Assembly: GCA_015232395.1 (NCBI GenBank)
Contig: JADFZT010000006.1
Coordinates: 25,819 to 89,818 of the forward strand
Source: Magnetococcales bacterium
GTDB taxonomy: Bacteria; Pseudomonadota; Magnetococcia; Magnetococcales; JADFZT01
Direction: 5' to 3'
Length of the DNA: 64,000 bases
The notes under the pieces are model-generated. The model was given only the letters and a program-made list of their open reading frames with translations, ran no database searches and was not told the origin of the DNA. The position numbers and the translations under genes are program-made. Shown piece by piece: positions 16,950 to 24,834 of this stretch. Positions within the stretch are counted from its first letter, which is position 1. Each line of letters starts with the position of its first letter.

Positions 16950-16982
16950 CACAAACCATAAACATGCATAGGAGATCCGCTT

Positions 16983-17480
16983 ATCAACAGCCTCTTAAAT
17001 CCTGGCGGATTTTCGGTACGATCCTTTTTCGCTCTCCTGCTGCTCCTGGGTATCTTGAATGGATGTGGTGCCAAGGAGGAAGCCCCCCCTCCGCTGCCGA
17101 CTGAAACGGCGGATGTGGTGGTGAAGCGGTTTTATGAATTGATATCCGAAGCCCAGATTCGCGGCGGATCCCTCCCCATTCGGGAGGCGTTCAAGCTGAT
17201 CGATAGTGAAAGTTCCCAGATCAGCCAAGCCAAATTTGTCCAAATCGTCAAACGCTACCCTTCGGGATTTCAGATCCAGGTAGTTGATACCAAAGTGAGT
17301 GCCAAAGAGGGCAATGCGGCGGTGACGATTTCGTATAAGATGCCTTCCATGTTTGGTGACGGCTACGACGTTCAGACCGACGTATTGCTGAAAGTGGACA
17401 AGGCCAGCAACAGTTGGAAAATCGACTTTACCGGGGAAACCGATGATCAGGACCCCAACGCCATGAAACGGCAAGGTTAG
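16983..17480 (+). CDS. Lipoprotein, NTF2/DUF4878-like, with apparent ATC start
   Basis: About 165 residues. The frame contains a full lipoprotein signal: basic-polar start, FFALLLLLGI, then the lipobox LNGC. There is no in-frame ATG or GTG before it. The ribosome-binding site AGGAG (16970-16974) lies 8 bases before an ATC at 16983, so an ATC start, or a sequencing error, is likely. The TTG at 17055 would remove the signal. The mature part (about 120 residues) has TADVVVKRFYELISEAQ and a beta-rich end typical of NTF2/DUF4878-like lipoproteins. It lies between the NosZ-like gene and the cytochrome b gene; the role may be assembly or docking. Confidence 0.65.
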   Translation: MNSLLNPGGFSVRSFFALLLLLGILNGCGAKEEAPPPLPTETADVVVKRFYELISEAQIRGGSLPIREAFKLIDSESSQISQAKFVQIVKRYPSGFQIQVVDTKVSAKEGNAAVTISYKMPSMFGDGYDVQTDVLLKVDKASNSWKIDFTGETDDQDPNAMKRQG

Positions 17481-17525
17481 GATCTGGGTCGGTCAAAGCC
17501 GGAACCCGAAGGAACGAAACCACTG

Positions 17526-18164
17526 ATGTCTGGAAAATTTTCCAACTGGCTGGAGGAGAGAACCGGGTTCAGAACATGGTCCCGGCGCAAGGGGGCCCAA
17601 GCGGTTCCCAGCCATGTGGGATGGTTTCACTACTGCTTTGGCGGTTTAAGTCTTTTCATCATCGTGTTACAGGTGCTCTCCGGGATCTTCATGGTCTTTT
17701 TTTACAAGCCGGAGCCCCTGGAAGCGCTGAAGAGCATTGAATATTTGAGCAATGAAGTCACCCTGGGATGGTTTTTCAGGAATCTGCACCGGTGGGGATC
17801 CACGCTGCTGATAGCGACCATTTTTACCCATATGATCGCGGTGATTCACCAGCGGGCCTACCGCAACCCGAGGGAGCTTAACTGGGTATCGGGTCTGTTA
17901 CAGTTCATGGTGGTGTTTTTGCTCTTGGCCACTGGATTGATTTTACCCTGGGACTGGCGGGCCTACTGGTCATTTTCGATTTGGGTGGATTATTTCGCCA
18001 CCTGGCCTTTGGTCGGTGATTTTTTGAAAAATTTTCTGCTGGATACTTTTTCCATCAACCGCAGCTTCGTGCTTCACATTCTGGTGCTGCCGTTGACGCT
18101 TTTCATCCTGCTTTTTTTCCATTTTCGAATGGTCAAAAAGCATGGCATCTCGGAACCGCTGTGA
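17526..18164 (+). CDS. Cytochrome b (b6-type N-terminal half)
   Basis: 212 residues with four membrane helices. It has the haem-ligand pattern of cytochrome b/b6: NLHRWGS with THM 13 residues on in helix B, and VLHILVLPL with FHF 13 residues on in helix D. The quinol-side phrase GLILPWDWRAYWSF is also present. It would bind two b haems and oxidise quinol as the cytochrome b of a bc-type complex. The C-terminal half is encoded by the next gene, 19 bases on. No Rieske gene lies nearby, so electron bifurcation may be absent or differ. A fused paralogue of both halves lies at 29456. Confidence 0.85.
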   Translation: MSGKFSNWLEERTGFRTWSRRKGAQAVPSHVGWFHYCFGGLSLFIIVLQVLSGIFMVFFYKPEPLEALKSIEYLSNEVTLGWFFRNLHRWGSTLLIATIFTHMIAVIHQRAYRNPRELNWVSGLLQFMVVFLLLATGLILPWDWRAYWSFSIWVDYFATWPLVGDFLKNFLLDTFSINRSFVLHILVLPLTLFILLFFHFRMVKKHGISEPL

Positions 18165-18182
18165 GGGGTCTCGGGAAGATGG

Positions 18183-18869
18183 ATGGCTGACATGTCTGAA
18201 GAGCCGGATATCATACGGGATCCCAAATATGATCCCCCCTACCCCCAGGACTTTTACCGGTTCTGGCCCAAACATGTCTTCAAAACCATTTTGGTCTTGG
18301 GACTTTTGATGGGCGGGTTGGGTTATCTGACTTTTCAGTTTCAGGTACCGATGGATTCCAACATGCCACCTCTGCCGGATGAGGGAATGTGGGTTCCGGC
18401 ACCGGAGTGGTATCTCTTTACCCTGTTTCAGCCCTTTTGGTACCTCACGGGGGAGGATGTCAGCTGGCGACCTCTCTTCACTTTCTGGGTGCCGGTTGGG
18501 GTGCTGATCCTGCTTTTTGCGATGCCATTTGTGTTTGGCCGCAAGCGGGCTCCGGTGGAGGGTGTGGGGGTTGTCAAGCGGACCGGATTGGCGGTGCTTT
18601 TTCTGTTTATCTGGGGTGCGGGTATCGCTGGCGTGGTGGGGAGTGGTTATCCTGCCAAGACCACCGGCTGTCCTTCCTGCCACAACCCGATGATGGGTCA
18701 GCGGCAGGCACTGCCTCCGGCGGATATGGGCAAGTTTTATCGGGAGGCCCGGGAGCAGCAGATTCAGGTGGGACGTTACCGGATCGGCAACACCATGGGG
18801 ATGGGTGACTCCTACAAGGATGCCAACTGGCAGTTGCGGCACTTTTATGAACCCACGATGACCTGGTAG
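18183..18869 (+). CDS. Cytochrome b C-terminal half (subunit IV type) with C-terminal c haem
   Basis: 228 residues. Three membrane helices (near 30-55, 105-125, 140-160) and the subunit IV phrase VPAPEWYLFTLFQPFWY place it as the second half of cytochrome b, including the PEWY-like quinol-site motif. After a fourth helix the C-terminus has one c-haem site, CPSCHN, near residue 162, and ends in a conserved-looking tail HFYEPTMTW. The end resembles that of the fused paralogue (HWFFPQVVW). The fused c haem could take over electron delivery to soluble cytochromes in the absence of a Rieske protein and cytochrome c1. The next gene starts within 40 bases. Confidence 0.85.
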   Translation: MADMSEEPDIIRDPKYDPPYPQDFYRFWPKHVFKTILVLGLLMGGLGYLTFQFQVPMDSNMPPLPDEGMWVPAPEWYLFTLFQPFWYLTGEDVSWRPLFTFWVPVGVLILLFAMPFVFGRKRAPVEGVGVVKRTGLAVLFLFIWGAGIAGVVGSGYPAKTTGCPSCHNPMMGQRQALPPADMGKFYREAREQQIQVGRYRIGNTMGMGDSYKDANWQLRHFYEPTMTW

Positions 18870-18904
18870 TGAGTGTCATGGATGATACGGGTAGGAGATG
18901 GGGT

Positions 18905-20098
18905 ATGCGGGCCTTGATCCTCTCTTTGGGGATGCTGGTGGCGATGGTTGGCGGTGAAGTGATTGCTGTGGAATCCCAGCCAATGCAAGAGTTTCAGCTG
19001 CCTGAAGGCATGAGTGCCATACAGGATCTGGCGGTTGATACGGCATCGGGTGATGTCTGGTTTGTGGAAAAGGTGGGCAGGCAGTTGGGTCGTTTTCATT
19101 TGGCTGATCAGACTTTTGCCACCCACTCGCTTCCGGAAGCTTGGGGGGATGTTGGCTTTGCCACCATGACCCGGGGTCCGGACGGTACTCTCTGGTTTAC
19201 GGTCAATCGGGGTGTGCAGGTGGTGGAGGAGACCCACTATTTGGGGGCTTTTGATCCGACGAAGGGCGTTTTTTCCCAGCACCCTCTCCCCCCGGGAAGT
19301 GCTCCTGAAGCGTTACAGGTCGCATTGGATGGCGTGGTGTGGTTTTTGGATCCGGATGCCAACAGCGTTCGGGCCTATGATCCCCGGGATCAATCCCTCA
19401 GGGATTTTGCGATTCCCACACCTCATGCTCAACCTCGTGGGATTGCTTTGGCCCGGGATGGTTTGGTCTGGTTTAGCGAACCCAACATCAACCGCATTGG
19501 CAAGCTGGATCCCAAGAGCGGTGAAGTGACGGAATATGATATTCCCACACCGTTTGCCAATCCCGGTGCGATCACGGTGGATGGCCGGGGGTTGGTTTGG
19601 TTTGTGGAGATGACCTCCAATCGGTTGGGACTTTTTTATCCCGATCTGGAGCGGTTTGACGAAGCGGAGATTCCCACCCCTCGGGGGTTGCCGGTGGCTC
19701 TGGCTGCGGATCAGGAAAATCGGATCTGGATATCGGAACTGCGGGGCAATCAGATGACCCGGTTTGATCCGGCGGAGGCGACTTTCACTTCGGTGGCTGT
19801 ACCGACTTTCAACAGTCTGCCGGGGGAAATATCACTGGATCTGGAGCGTCAGCGGCTGTGGTTTTCGGAGAGTGCCACCGAGGCCAAAAAGCTGGGTATG
19901 TTGAATATTGGTGTCGATCAGGTACCCGGGGTAGCGGAGTTGAATGCCGCTGAGGCTGAATCCACCACTGCCCAGAAGGAGACGCTTAAGGGGACTGATT
20001 CCAAGAGCACTCTCTATTTGGGATTGATTTTGCTGGTCATTCTCGGTGCGGTGACGGCGCTGGCGCTTAAAAATCCTTGGCGCGGGGCACCCAAATGA
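18905..20098 (+). CDS. Vgb/NHL-type seven-bladed propeller protein, membrane anchored (1)
   Basis: 397 residues. I start at the ATG at 18905 because GGAG lies 8 bases upstream and a signal peptide follows (MRALILSLGMLVAMVGG). The body has repeated blades with the signature WF(S/V)E...NRIGxxDP (DGLVWFSEPNINRIGKLDP and variants), as in virginiamycin B lyase and SMP-30/NHL propellers. A C-terminal membrane helix (LGLILLVILGAVTALAL) anchors it outside the membrane. The lyase activity is unlikely to be relevant here; a scaffold or copper-site assembly role, taking the place of NosD, is speculative. The next gene overlaps its stop codon (ATGA). Confidence 0.75.
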   Translation: MRALILSLGMLVAMVGGEVIAVESQPMQEFQLPEGMSAIQDLAVDTASGDVWFVEKVGRQLGRFHLADQTFATHSLPEAWGDVGFATMTRGPDGTLWFTVNRGVQVVEETHYLGAFDPTKGVFSQHPLPPGSAPEALQVALDGVVWFLDPDANSVRAYDPRDQSLRDFAIPTPHAQPRGIALARDGLVWFSEPNINRIGKLDPKSGEVTEYDIPTPFANPGAITVDGRGLVWFVEMTSNRLGLFYPDLERFDEAEIPTPRGLPVALAADQENRIWISELRGNQMTRFDPAEATFTSVAVPTFNSLPGEISLDLERQRLWFSESATEAKKLGMLNIGVDQVPGVAELNAAEAESTTAQKETLKGTDSKSTLYLGLILLVILGAVTALALKNPWRGAPK

Positions 20099-21084
20099 GG
20101 CGAACCCTGCTGCTGGCGGTGCTCTTGTTACCGTTCATGGGATTCGAAGCCTGGGGATCGTCGGGGTTTAAAAGTTTTCCGCTCCCTGGGGCCCATGCCT
20201 TACCGGCCCGTATGGCGATTGATCCCCAAGGGGATATCTGGTTTGTGGAGTCCAATGGCAATCGGATTGGACGGTTTAAGCCGGAGGGAGAAAAATTTAC
20301 GTCATTTGAACTCCCCACCGTTCGGGCGGTACCAGCGGATATAGCGGTCGCCCCTTCGGGAAAGATTTGGTTTACAGAGCAGGATGCCAATCAGTTGGGG
20401 GTGTTGGATCCCGAAACCGGGACGATTGTGGAGTATGACATTCCGACCATTGAGAGCCTGCCCCGGCGGCTGACAGTGGATGCCAAGGGCGTCGTTTGGT
20501 TCAGCGAATTTTACGGCAACCGGATTGGTCGGTTTGACCCCCAAGAGGGGCGCATCAAGGAGTACAAACTCCCGACACCCGGGAGTCAGCCCATGGGGAT
20601 TGTGGCGCATGAAGATGGCTCGATCTGGTTTTTGGAGACCCAGGGCAACCAACTGGGTCGGTTAGACCCCGAAAGCGGCACCATTCGGGAATATCCTTTA
20701 CCAACGCCTTTCATGATTCCTCAAGATCTGGCGATTGGCTTGGGGGGGAAGTTTTGGTTCGGGGCGCGCAAGGATCAAAAGCTGGTTTCGTTTGATCCGG
20801 TGTCGGAAGTTTTTCAAACCTATGATCTACCCCATGGCGGGGTGATTGCGGGGCTTTCGGCGGGAGGTAAGGGAACCATTTTGTTTTCACTTGGATTTCC
20901 TGGAAAAATCGGCATCTTCAATCCGGTTTCTCAGGGCTTTCAGGAGTTTAAGCTCTTCCTGGGCAACAGCCGGCCCAATGATATCGAGATGGACCCCCAC
21001 GGGGACATCTGGTTTTCGGACATCGGCCAAAACGCCATTGTCAGGACGAGCGGTGCGGAAGTAACGAATCTATTGGTAAAGTAG
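20095..21084 (+). CDS. Vgb/NHL-type seven-bladed propeller protein, periplasmic (2)
   Basis: 329 residues, starting at the ATG that overlaps the upstream stop by ATGA. Signal peptide (MRRTLLLAVLLLPFMGF, cleavage near AWG-SS). Almost every 42 residues a blade motif recurs: DIWFVESNGNRIGRFKP, KIWFTEQDANQLGVLDP, VVWFSEFYGNRIGRFDP, SIWFLETQGNQLGRLDP and others. It is similar to the preceding protein but lacks the C-terminal anchor, so the two are probably tandem duplicates. Sequence family: virginiamycin B lyase-like. In this setting it more likely binds or stabilises a respiratory partner than acts on an antibiotic; that is inferred from operon context. Confidence 0.8.
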   Translation: MRRTLLLAVLLLPFMGFEAWGSSGFKSFPLPGAHALPARMAIDPQGDIWFVESNGNRIGRFKPEGEKFTSFELPTVRAVPADIAVAPSGKIWFTEQDANQLGVLDPETGTIVEYDIPTIESLPRRLTVDAKGVVWFSEFYGNRIGRFDPQEGRIKEYKLPTPGSQPMGIVAHEDGSIWFLETQGNQLGRLDPESGTIREYPLPTPFMIPQDLAIGLGGKFWFGARKDQKLVSFDPVSEVFQTYDLPHGGVIAGLSAGGKGTILFSLGFPGKIGIFNPVSQGFQEFKLFLGNSRPNDIEMDPHGDIWFSDIGQNAIVRTSGAEVTNLLVK

Positions 21085-21111
21085 TTTTATCATGCAAGGG
21101 GGACGAGAAAG

Positions 21112-22050
21112 ATGAGGCGAAAAATGAAAAAAGCATGGTATCTGGTTCCATTGGGCCTGCTGGTGGCGGTTTCGACCCCCACGGAGAGTGTGGCAGGCGA
21201 AAAGCGGTGCCGGGTGGGTAGTACACGGGTAGAGTGTCCGGTGAAGACCGACGCACAGCTCGAAAAAGCGATCGACGCCTATGAGGCGGAAGGCAATGCC
21301 ATGGCCGAAGGTAAGGCCGGAAGCACCTACGGTATCGCTCCTTTCGACTATCTGACGGGTGTGGGTAAGCATTCCGAAGGCACCACTCTGACTGAGGGTG
21401 ACAGCGGCTACGGCGCTGGCACCGGTAAGACCGAGTTGTGGGATCGGGTCAAAGCCCCCAAAAAGGGTGATGCGCTCTACAATCAGTGGACCAACAACTG
21501 GTCCCCCACCTTCAAGACCACCCTGGTTCCGGGTGCGGATCCCAACGAAGGCAAGCAGTGGTACTACGTCTATTGTGTAGGCTGCCACGGCTGGCTGCTC
21601 CAGGGTGACGGTCCCAACGCCTTTTATGTAACGCCCAGGCCCCGGGTTCTCGTCGCCGGCGACTACATGAATGGCAAGACCAACCTGGAGCTGTTCTCGG
21701 TGATCAAAGGCGGCGGTGAAGCGGTGGATCTCTCCCCCTCCATGCCTTCCTGGGGTAACCTGATGCAAGATCAGGACATCTGGAACGTGGTGGCCTGGAT
21801 TCGCGCCAACGCTGACGTGGGTCCGCCCAAGTCTCTCGAGGATTATCTCAATCCCAAATCCTCCTACAAGCCCAACCCCAACGACGTCAACCCTCTGAAC
21901 GCGGCCCAAAATGCTGACTTTGCCGACGCTCAGGAGATGGCTGAAGCGACCCTGCCCGGTCGTGGCGTTATCGAGGGTGGCGGTTATGTGGAAGGTGGCC
22001 TGCGCAAAGCTCCCTCCGAGGTGGCTGGCAAGGTCAAGGGCGGTTACTAA
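21112..22050 (+). CDS. Periplasmic mono-haem cytochrome c (312 residues)
   Basis: A signal peptide (MKKAWYLVPLGLLVAVS) is followed by about 150 residues without a haem motif, containing two extra cysteines (CRVGSTRVEC) that may form a disulfide. A class I cytochrome c domain follows with CVGCHG near residue 158 and a distal Met in SPSMPSWGNLM, then an 80-residue Pro/Asn/Gly-rich tail. It lies 27 bases after the second propeller gene and before a strong terminator, so it closes the first transcription unit of the NosZ-like operon. It is a good candidate for the direct electron donor of the NosZ-like enzyme. Confidence 0.8.
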   Translation: MRRKMKKAWYLVPLGLLVAVSTPTESVAGEKRCRVGSTRVECPVKTDAQLEKAIDAYEAEGNAMAEGKAGSTYGIAPFDYLTGVGKHSEGTTLTEGDSGYGAGTGKTELWDRVKAPKKGDALYNQWTNNWSPTFKTTLVPGADPNEGKQWYYVYCVGCHGWLLQGDGPNAFYVTPRPRVLVAGDYMNGKTNLELFSVIKGGGEAVDLSPSMPSWGNLMQDQDIWNVVAWIRANADVGPPKSLEDYLNPKSSYKPNPNDVNPLNAAQNADFADAQEMAEATLPGRGVIEGGGYVEGGLRKAPSEVAGKVKGGY

Positions 22051-22087
22051 GAAGGTTTTGACCCAACCGACCTGATTGATCTATCAA

Positions 22088-22127
22088 AGAGGGGGCACGT
22101 TCCGTGGGGCGTGCCCCCTCTTTTTTT
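22088..22127 (+). terminator. Strong rho-independent terminator
   Basis: A 12-bp perfect stem AGAGGGGGCACG / CGTGCCCCCTCT with a 10-base loop is followed by seven Ts. It ends the NosZ-like operon 38 bases after the cytochrome c stop. Confidence 0.9.
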
Positions 22128-22434
22128 GGGGAAAGCCACAGGATAAATTTTTGCTTTTCCAAAATGGATTTTGACTGGAACACCCCTTCAGGCAGGATAG
22201 ACGTTGTGAAAAAAAGCGGGCTGGGTGAATCCTTAAACATCTGCCTAATTGACTCTCCTCAATTTTTTAGTCACCTCTTTCAGGTATACCGTCAGCAGAG
22301 TGCTCTTGTGACTGTTGACCCATTTTTTTTAAAATGGGTGGTCTGTTTTTTCTCCATTCACATTGTCACCATCCCTTGGCAAAATCAGGGACATCATTCC
22401 TCTCGGACAGTTTTCCCTCTAAGGAAGGTTTTGG
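22128..22434. other. Gene-free region with promoter for the next cytochrome gene
   Basis: About 300 AT-richer bases after the terminator. The only pattern I can support is the FNR-like box at 22249. No small gene with a ribosome-binding site was found. Confidence 0.5.
22249..22262. promoter_or_regulatory. FNR/Dnr-like box
   Basis: TTGA-CTCTCC-TCAA, extended by one base to ATTGA/TCAAT. Core half-sites and spacing equal the FNR-family consensus TTGAT-N4-ATCAA except for the innermost T/A pair. It lies 173 bases before the ATG of the cytochrome gene at 22435, which suggests low-oxygen or nitric-oxide control. Confidence 0.4.
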
Positions 22435-22971
22435 ATGAAGAAGGGCTTGCTCTTCACGGTGGCGGTTTTGGCCACTCTGGTGGTTGGTCTGTTGATTGTT
22501 CCGCCGCTATTGGGGATCGATCTGATGGCTCGGGCCAAGGCCCATGGGCTGGTGGCCTATTCCACTGATGAAGCGGTGGCTCTCGCCTATGAACGCTGCA
22601 CGGGATGCCACGACTCGGAAAAAATCGTCAAATATTGTACCCGCTGCGGCCCACCCTTCATCGTCGCCAGCCACTTTATGCAAAAATATGTGGAAATCAC
22701 CAACCAGAACGGGCTCGTGGTGGAACCTTTCACCGATGCCGAGCTGGTAGCCATCGTCCAGGTGTGGAATGCCCTGGTGGGTAACTGGGAGGTGGACTGG
22801 AAAAAGCAGGATCTGGCCAAATTGATCGCAGGGAATAAAGGGCTGCTGGGGCTTTTGGAGATCCCCCTTGATCAGCGACCCATCGAATCCGCCTTGCAGG
22901 GCAAGCGGGCTCCGGGGGCTTATATTGAAGAGCAGAATCAGCCGGCTACGGCTGGGGCTGGGGCTTCATAA
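22435..22971 (+). CDS. Membrane-anchored small cytochrome c with extra CxxC
   Basis: 178 residues. AAGGAAGG precedes the ATG by 6 bases. An N-terminal helix (about 4-27) acts as signal or anchor. The c-haem site CTGCHD is near residue 57, followed 14 residues later by KYCTRCG, a second CxxC without histidine that could bind metal or form a disulfide. No classic distal Met loop follows; HFMQKY may supply it. It has its own promoter region after a terminator and may be anaerobically controlled. The likely role is electron transfer in the same respiratory system. I do not recognise a named family. Confidence 0.7.
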   Translation: MKKGLLFTVAVLATLVVGLLIVPPLLGIDLMARAKAHGLVAYSTDEAVALAYERCTGCHDSEKIVKYCTRCGPPFIVASHFMQKYVEITNQNGLVVEPFTDAELVAIVQVWNALVGNWEVDWKKQDLAKLIAGNKGLLGLLEIPLDQRPIESALQGKRAPGAYIEEQNQPATAGAGAS

Positions 22972-22988
22972 ATCTTTAAAATCAAAGT

Positions 22989-23037
22989 CGTGGGCGCTGC
23001 CCACACCCGGCAGGGAGATAATCTCCCTGCACCCGTA
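22989..23037. repeat. Dispersed palindromic repeat, type A copy 2
   Basis: GTGGGC/GCCCAC and GCAGGGAG/CTCCCTGC hairpins, almost identical to the copy at 3058, between the cytochrome gene and the ABC operon. Confidence 0.85.
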
Positions 23038-23113
23038 CTTATAAGATCAAATTCAACTTATTGATGGGTTATTTGGATTTTGAATTGCGATATCAACCGA
23101 TGAAAGAGGCACC

Positions 23114-24052
23114 ATGATCGAAGTCCAAGGGCTGACCAAAGAGTTTGGCCCCCATCGCGCCATCGAAGACATCACTTTTTCTGCCGAAAAGGGAGAAGTC
23201 GTCGGTTTTCTGGGTCCAAACGGTGCTGGCAAAACCACCACCATGCGGATTCTCACCTGCTTCTTCCCCCCTACCCGGGGCAAAGCTTCCATCTGCGGTT
23301 TTGACTGCTTTGAGGACTCCCTTGAAGTGCGCAGGCGCATCGGCTACCTCCCGGAAACGGTCCCCCTCTACCGGGATATGGTGGTGCGGGATTATCTGGA
23401 ATTTGTCGGTGGCATCAAAGGACTGTCAGCTCGGGATGTCAAACAAAATGTCAACCAGGTGATAGATGAGTGTGGGGTCGAAGGGGTGGCTCACAAACGG
23501 GTGAGTGAAATTTCCCGGGGATATCGGCAACGGGTGGGGCTTGCCCAAGCACTGGTCAATAACCCGGAAGTGTTGATTCTCGATGAACCCACGGTGGGGC
23601 TCGATCCTCGGCAGATTCTGGAAATTCGCAAGCTGATCAAAAATCTGGCGGGCAAGCGAACGGTGATTCTCTCCACCCATATCCTACCGGAAGTGAGCAT
23701 GATCTGCGGGCGGGTAATCATCGTCAATCAGGGGCGACTGGTGGCGGTGGACACACCGGATAATCTCACGGCCCAGCTGCAAAAATCGACCCGCCTGCGA
23801 ATCCGGATTTCCGGGGAGCCCAAAGAGGTGATGGCTACTTTGAGTCAGGTATCGGGTGTCAAAGAGGTCACGGCCGACCCGGCTGAGGCGCGCTGTTATC
23901 TGGTCAAAACCACCGGGGATGAGGGGGTCGGCAAGCGAATTGCCCCGGCCATCATCAACAAGGGGTGGGATCTGATTGAAATGCGAGCCGACAAGATGAG
24001 CCTGGAAGAGGTGTTCATCAAGCTCGTGACCCAAGAGGAGAACGCGGCATGA
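23114..24052 (+). CDS. ABC transporter ATPase, GldA/NosF-like
   Basis: 312 residues. Walker A GPNGAGKTTT (near 35-44), Q-loop region GYLPE, signature ISRGYRQRVGLAQAL (near 136-150), Walker B LILDEP and switch STHIL are all intact. A C-terminal domain of about 90 residues follows. It is the ATPase of a four-gene ABC system in which every gene overlaps the next. The set ATPase, ABC-2 permease, GldG-like auxiliary protein and DUF4340 protein is widespread and resembles the gliding-motility GldA/F/G exporters. NosF is a close relative by fold, but the partners here argue against a NosDFY system. Substrate unknown. Confidence 0.85.
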   Translation: MIEVQGLTKEFGPHRAIEDITFSAEKGEVVGFLGPNGAGKTTTMRILTCFFPPTRGKASICGFDCFEDSLEVRRRIGYLPETVPLYRDMVVRDYLEFVGGIKGLSARDVKQNVNQVIDECGVEGVAHKRVSEISRGYRQRVGLAQALVNNPEVLILDEPTVGLDPRQILEIRKLIKNLAGKRTVILSTHILPEVSMICGRVIIVNQGRLVAVDTPDNLTAQLQKSTRLRIRISGEPKEVMATLSQVSGVKEVTADPAEARCYLVKTTGDEGVGKRIAPAIINKGWDLIEMRADKMSLEEVFIKLVTQEENAA

Positions 24053-24834
24053 ATCCCAGAAGCCTGCTGCTGGTCTACCGAAAGGAGATAACAGGCTATT
24101 TCAGCTCCTTTATCGCCTTTGCGGTCATTGCCATCTTTTTGGTGATAACCGGCTATTTTTTCTACAATATTTTGGCAAGCTTTTCCATGGTGAGCTTCCA
24201 GGCCCAAGCCAACCCGATGATTGCCAAGCAGTATAACCTGCTCAACGTCAACGAAACGGTGGTGCGGCCTCTGATCGGCAACATCAGCGTGGTGATGCTC
24301 CTGATGACGCCGCTTTTGACCATGCGCCTCTTAAGCGAGGAAAAAAAGTCAGGGACGTTGGAGCTGCTCCTCTCCTACCCGGTTCGGGAGGTGGAGGTGG
24401 TGATGGGTAAATATTTGGCCAGCTTGACGGTCTTTGCCGCCATGCTGGTGGGTACCATCACCTATCCTCTGCTGCTGATCTATCTGGGGGATCCTGAAAT
24501 TCCACCGATATTGACTGGTTATCTGGGGCTCTTTCTGCTGGGGGCTGCCTTCCTGGCGCTGGGACTTTTCACCTCTTCCTTAAGCGAAAACCAGATCGTC
24601 TCGGCCTCTCTGGCCGTGGGGATTCTGTTTTTCTTCTGGTTGATGAGCTATTCGGTGATGTTTGTCTCTCCCGGTTTTGGTCGCATCATCTCCTATGTCG
24701 CCATCACCGAGCATCTGGAGAGTCTGGCCAAGGGCGTTGTGGACACCGAGGACATCATTTACTATCTCAACTTTATATTTCTCTTTCTTTTTCTGACCAT
24801 TAGAAGCATGGAATCGAGCAGGTGGCGGGGATGA
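24049..24834 (+). CDS. ABC-2 type permease, GldF-like
   Basis: 261 residues with six membrane helices, overlapping the ATPase gene by four bases (ATGA). The phrases LLTMRLLSEEKKSGTLELLLSYPV near residue 90 are the coupling-helix signature of ABC-2 permeases of the GldF/NosY kind. A large extracytoplasmic loop lies between helices 1 and 2. It pairs with the preceding ATPase and precedes the GldG-like gene. The transported substrate is not known. Confidence 0.85.
   Translation: MNPRSLLLVYRKEITGYFSSFIAFAVIAIFLVITGYFFYNILASFSMVSFQAQANPMIAKQYNLLNVNETVVRPLIGNISVVMLLMTPLLTMRLLSEEKKSGTLELLLSYPVREVEVVMGKYLASLTVFAAMLVGTITYPLLLIYLGDPEIPPILTGYLGLFLLGAAFLALGLFTSSLSENQIVSASLAVGILFFFWLMSYSVMFVSPGFGRIISYVAITEHLESLAKGVVDTEDIIYYLNFIFLFLFLTIRSMESSRWRG

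Noticed and set aside
15109-16965. 618-codon frame antisense to the NosZ-like gene
   Set aside because: Shadow frame; His/Gly/Val-rich, no domain, runs past both ends of the real gene.
23114-24834. Reading the ATPase and permease as nosF and nosY
   Set aside because: The partners are GldG-like and DUF4340 proteins and no NosD beta-helix protein is present; the Gld-type assignment fits better.
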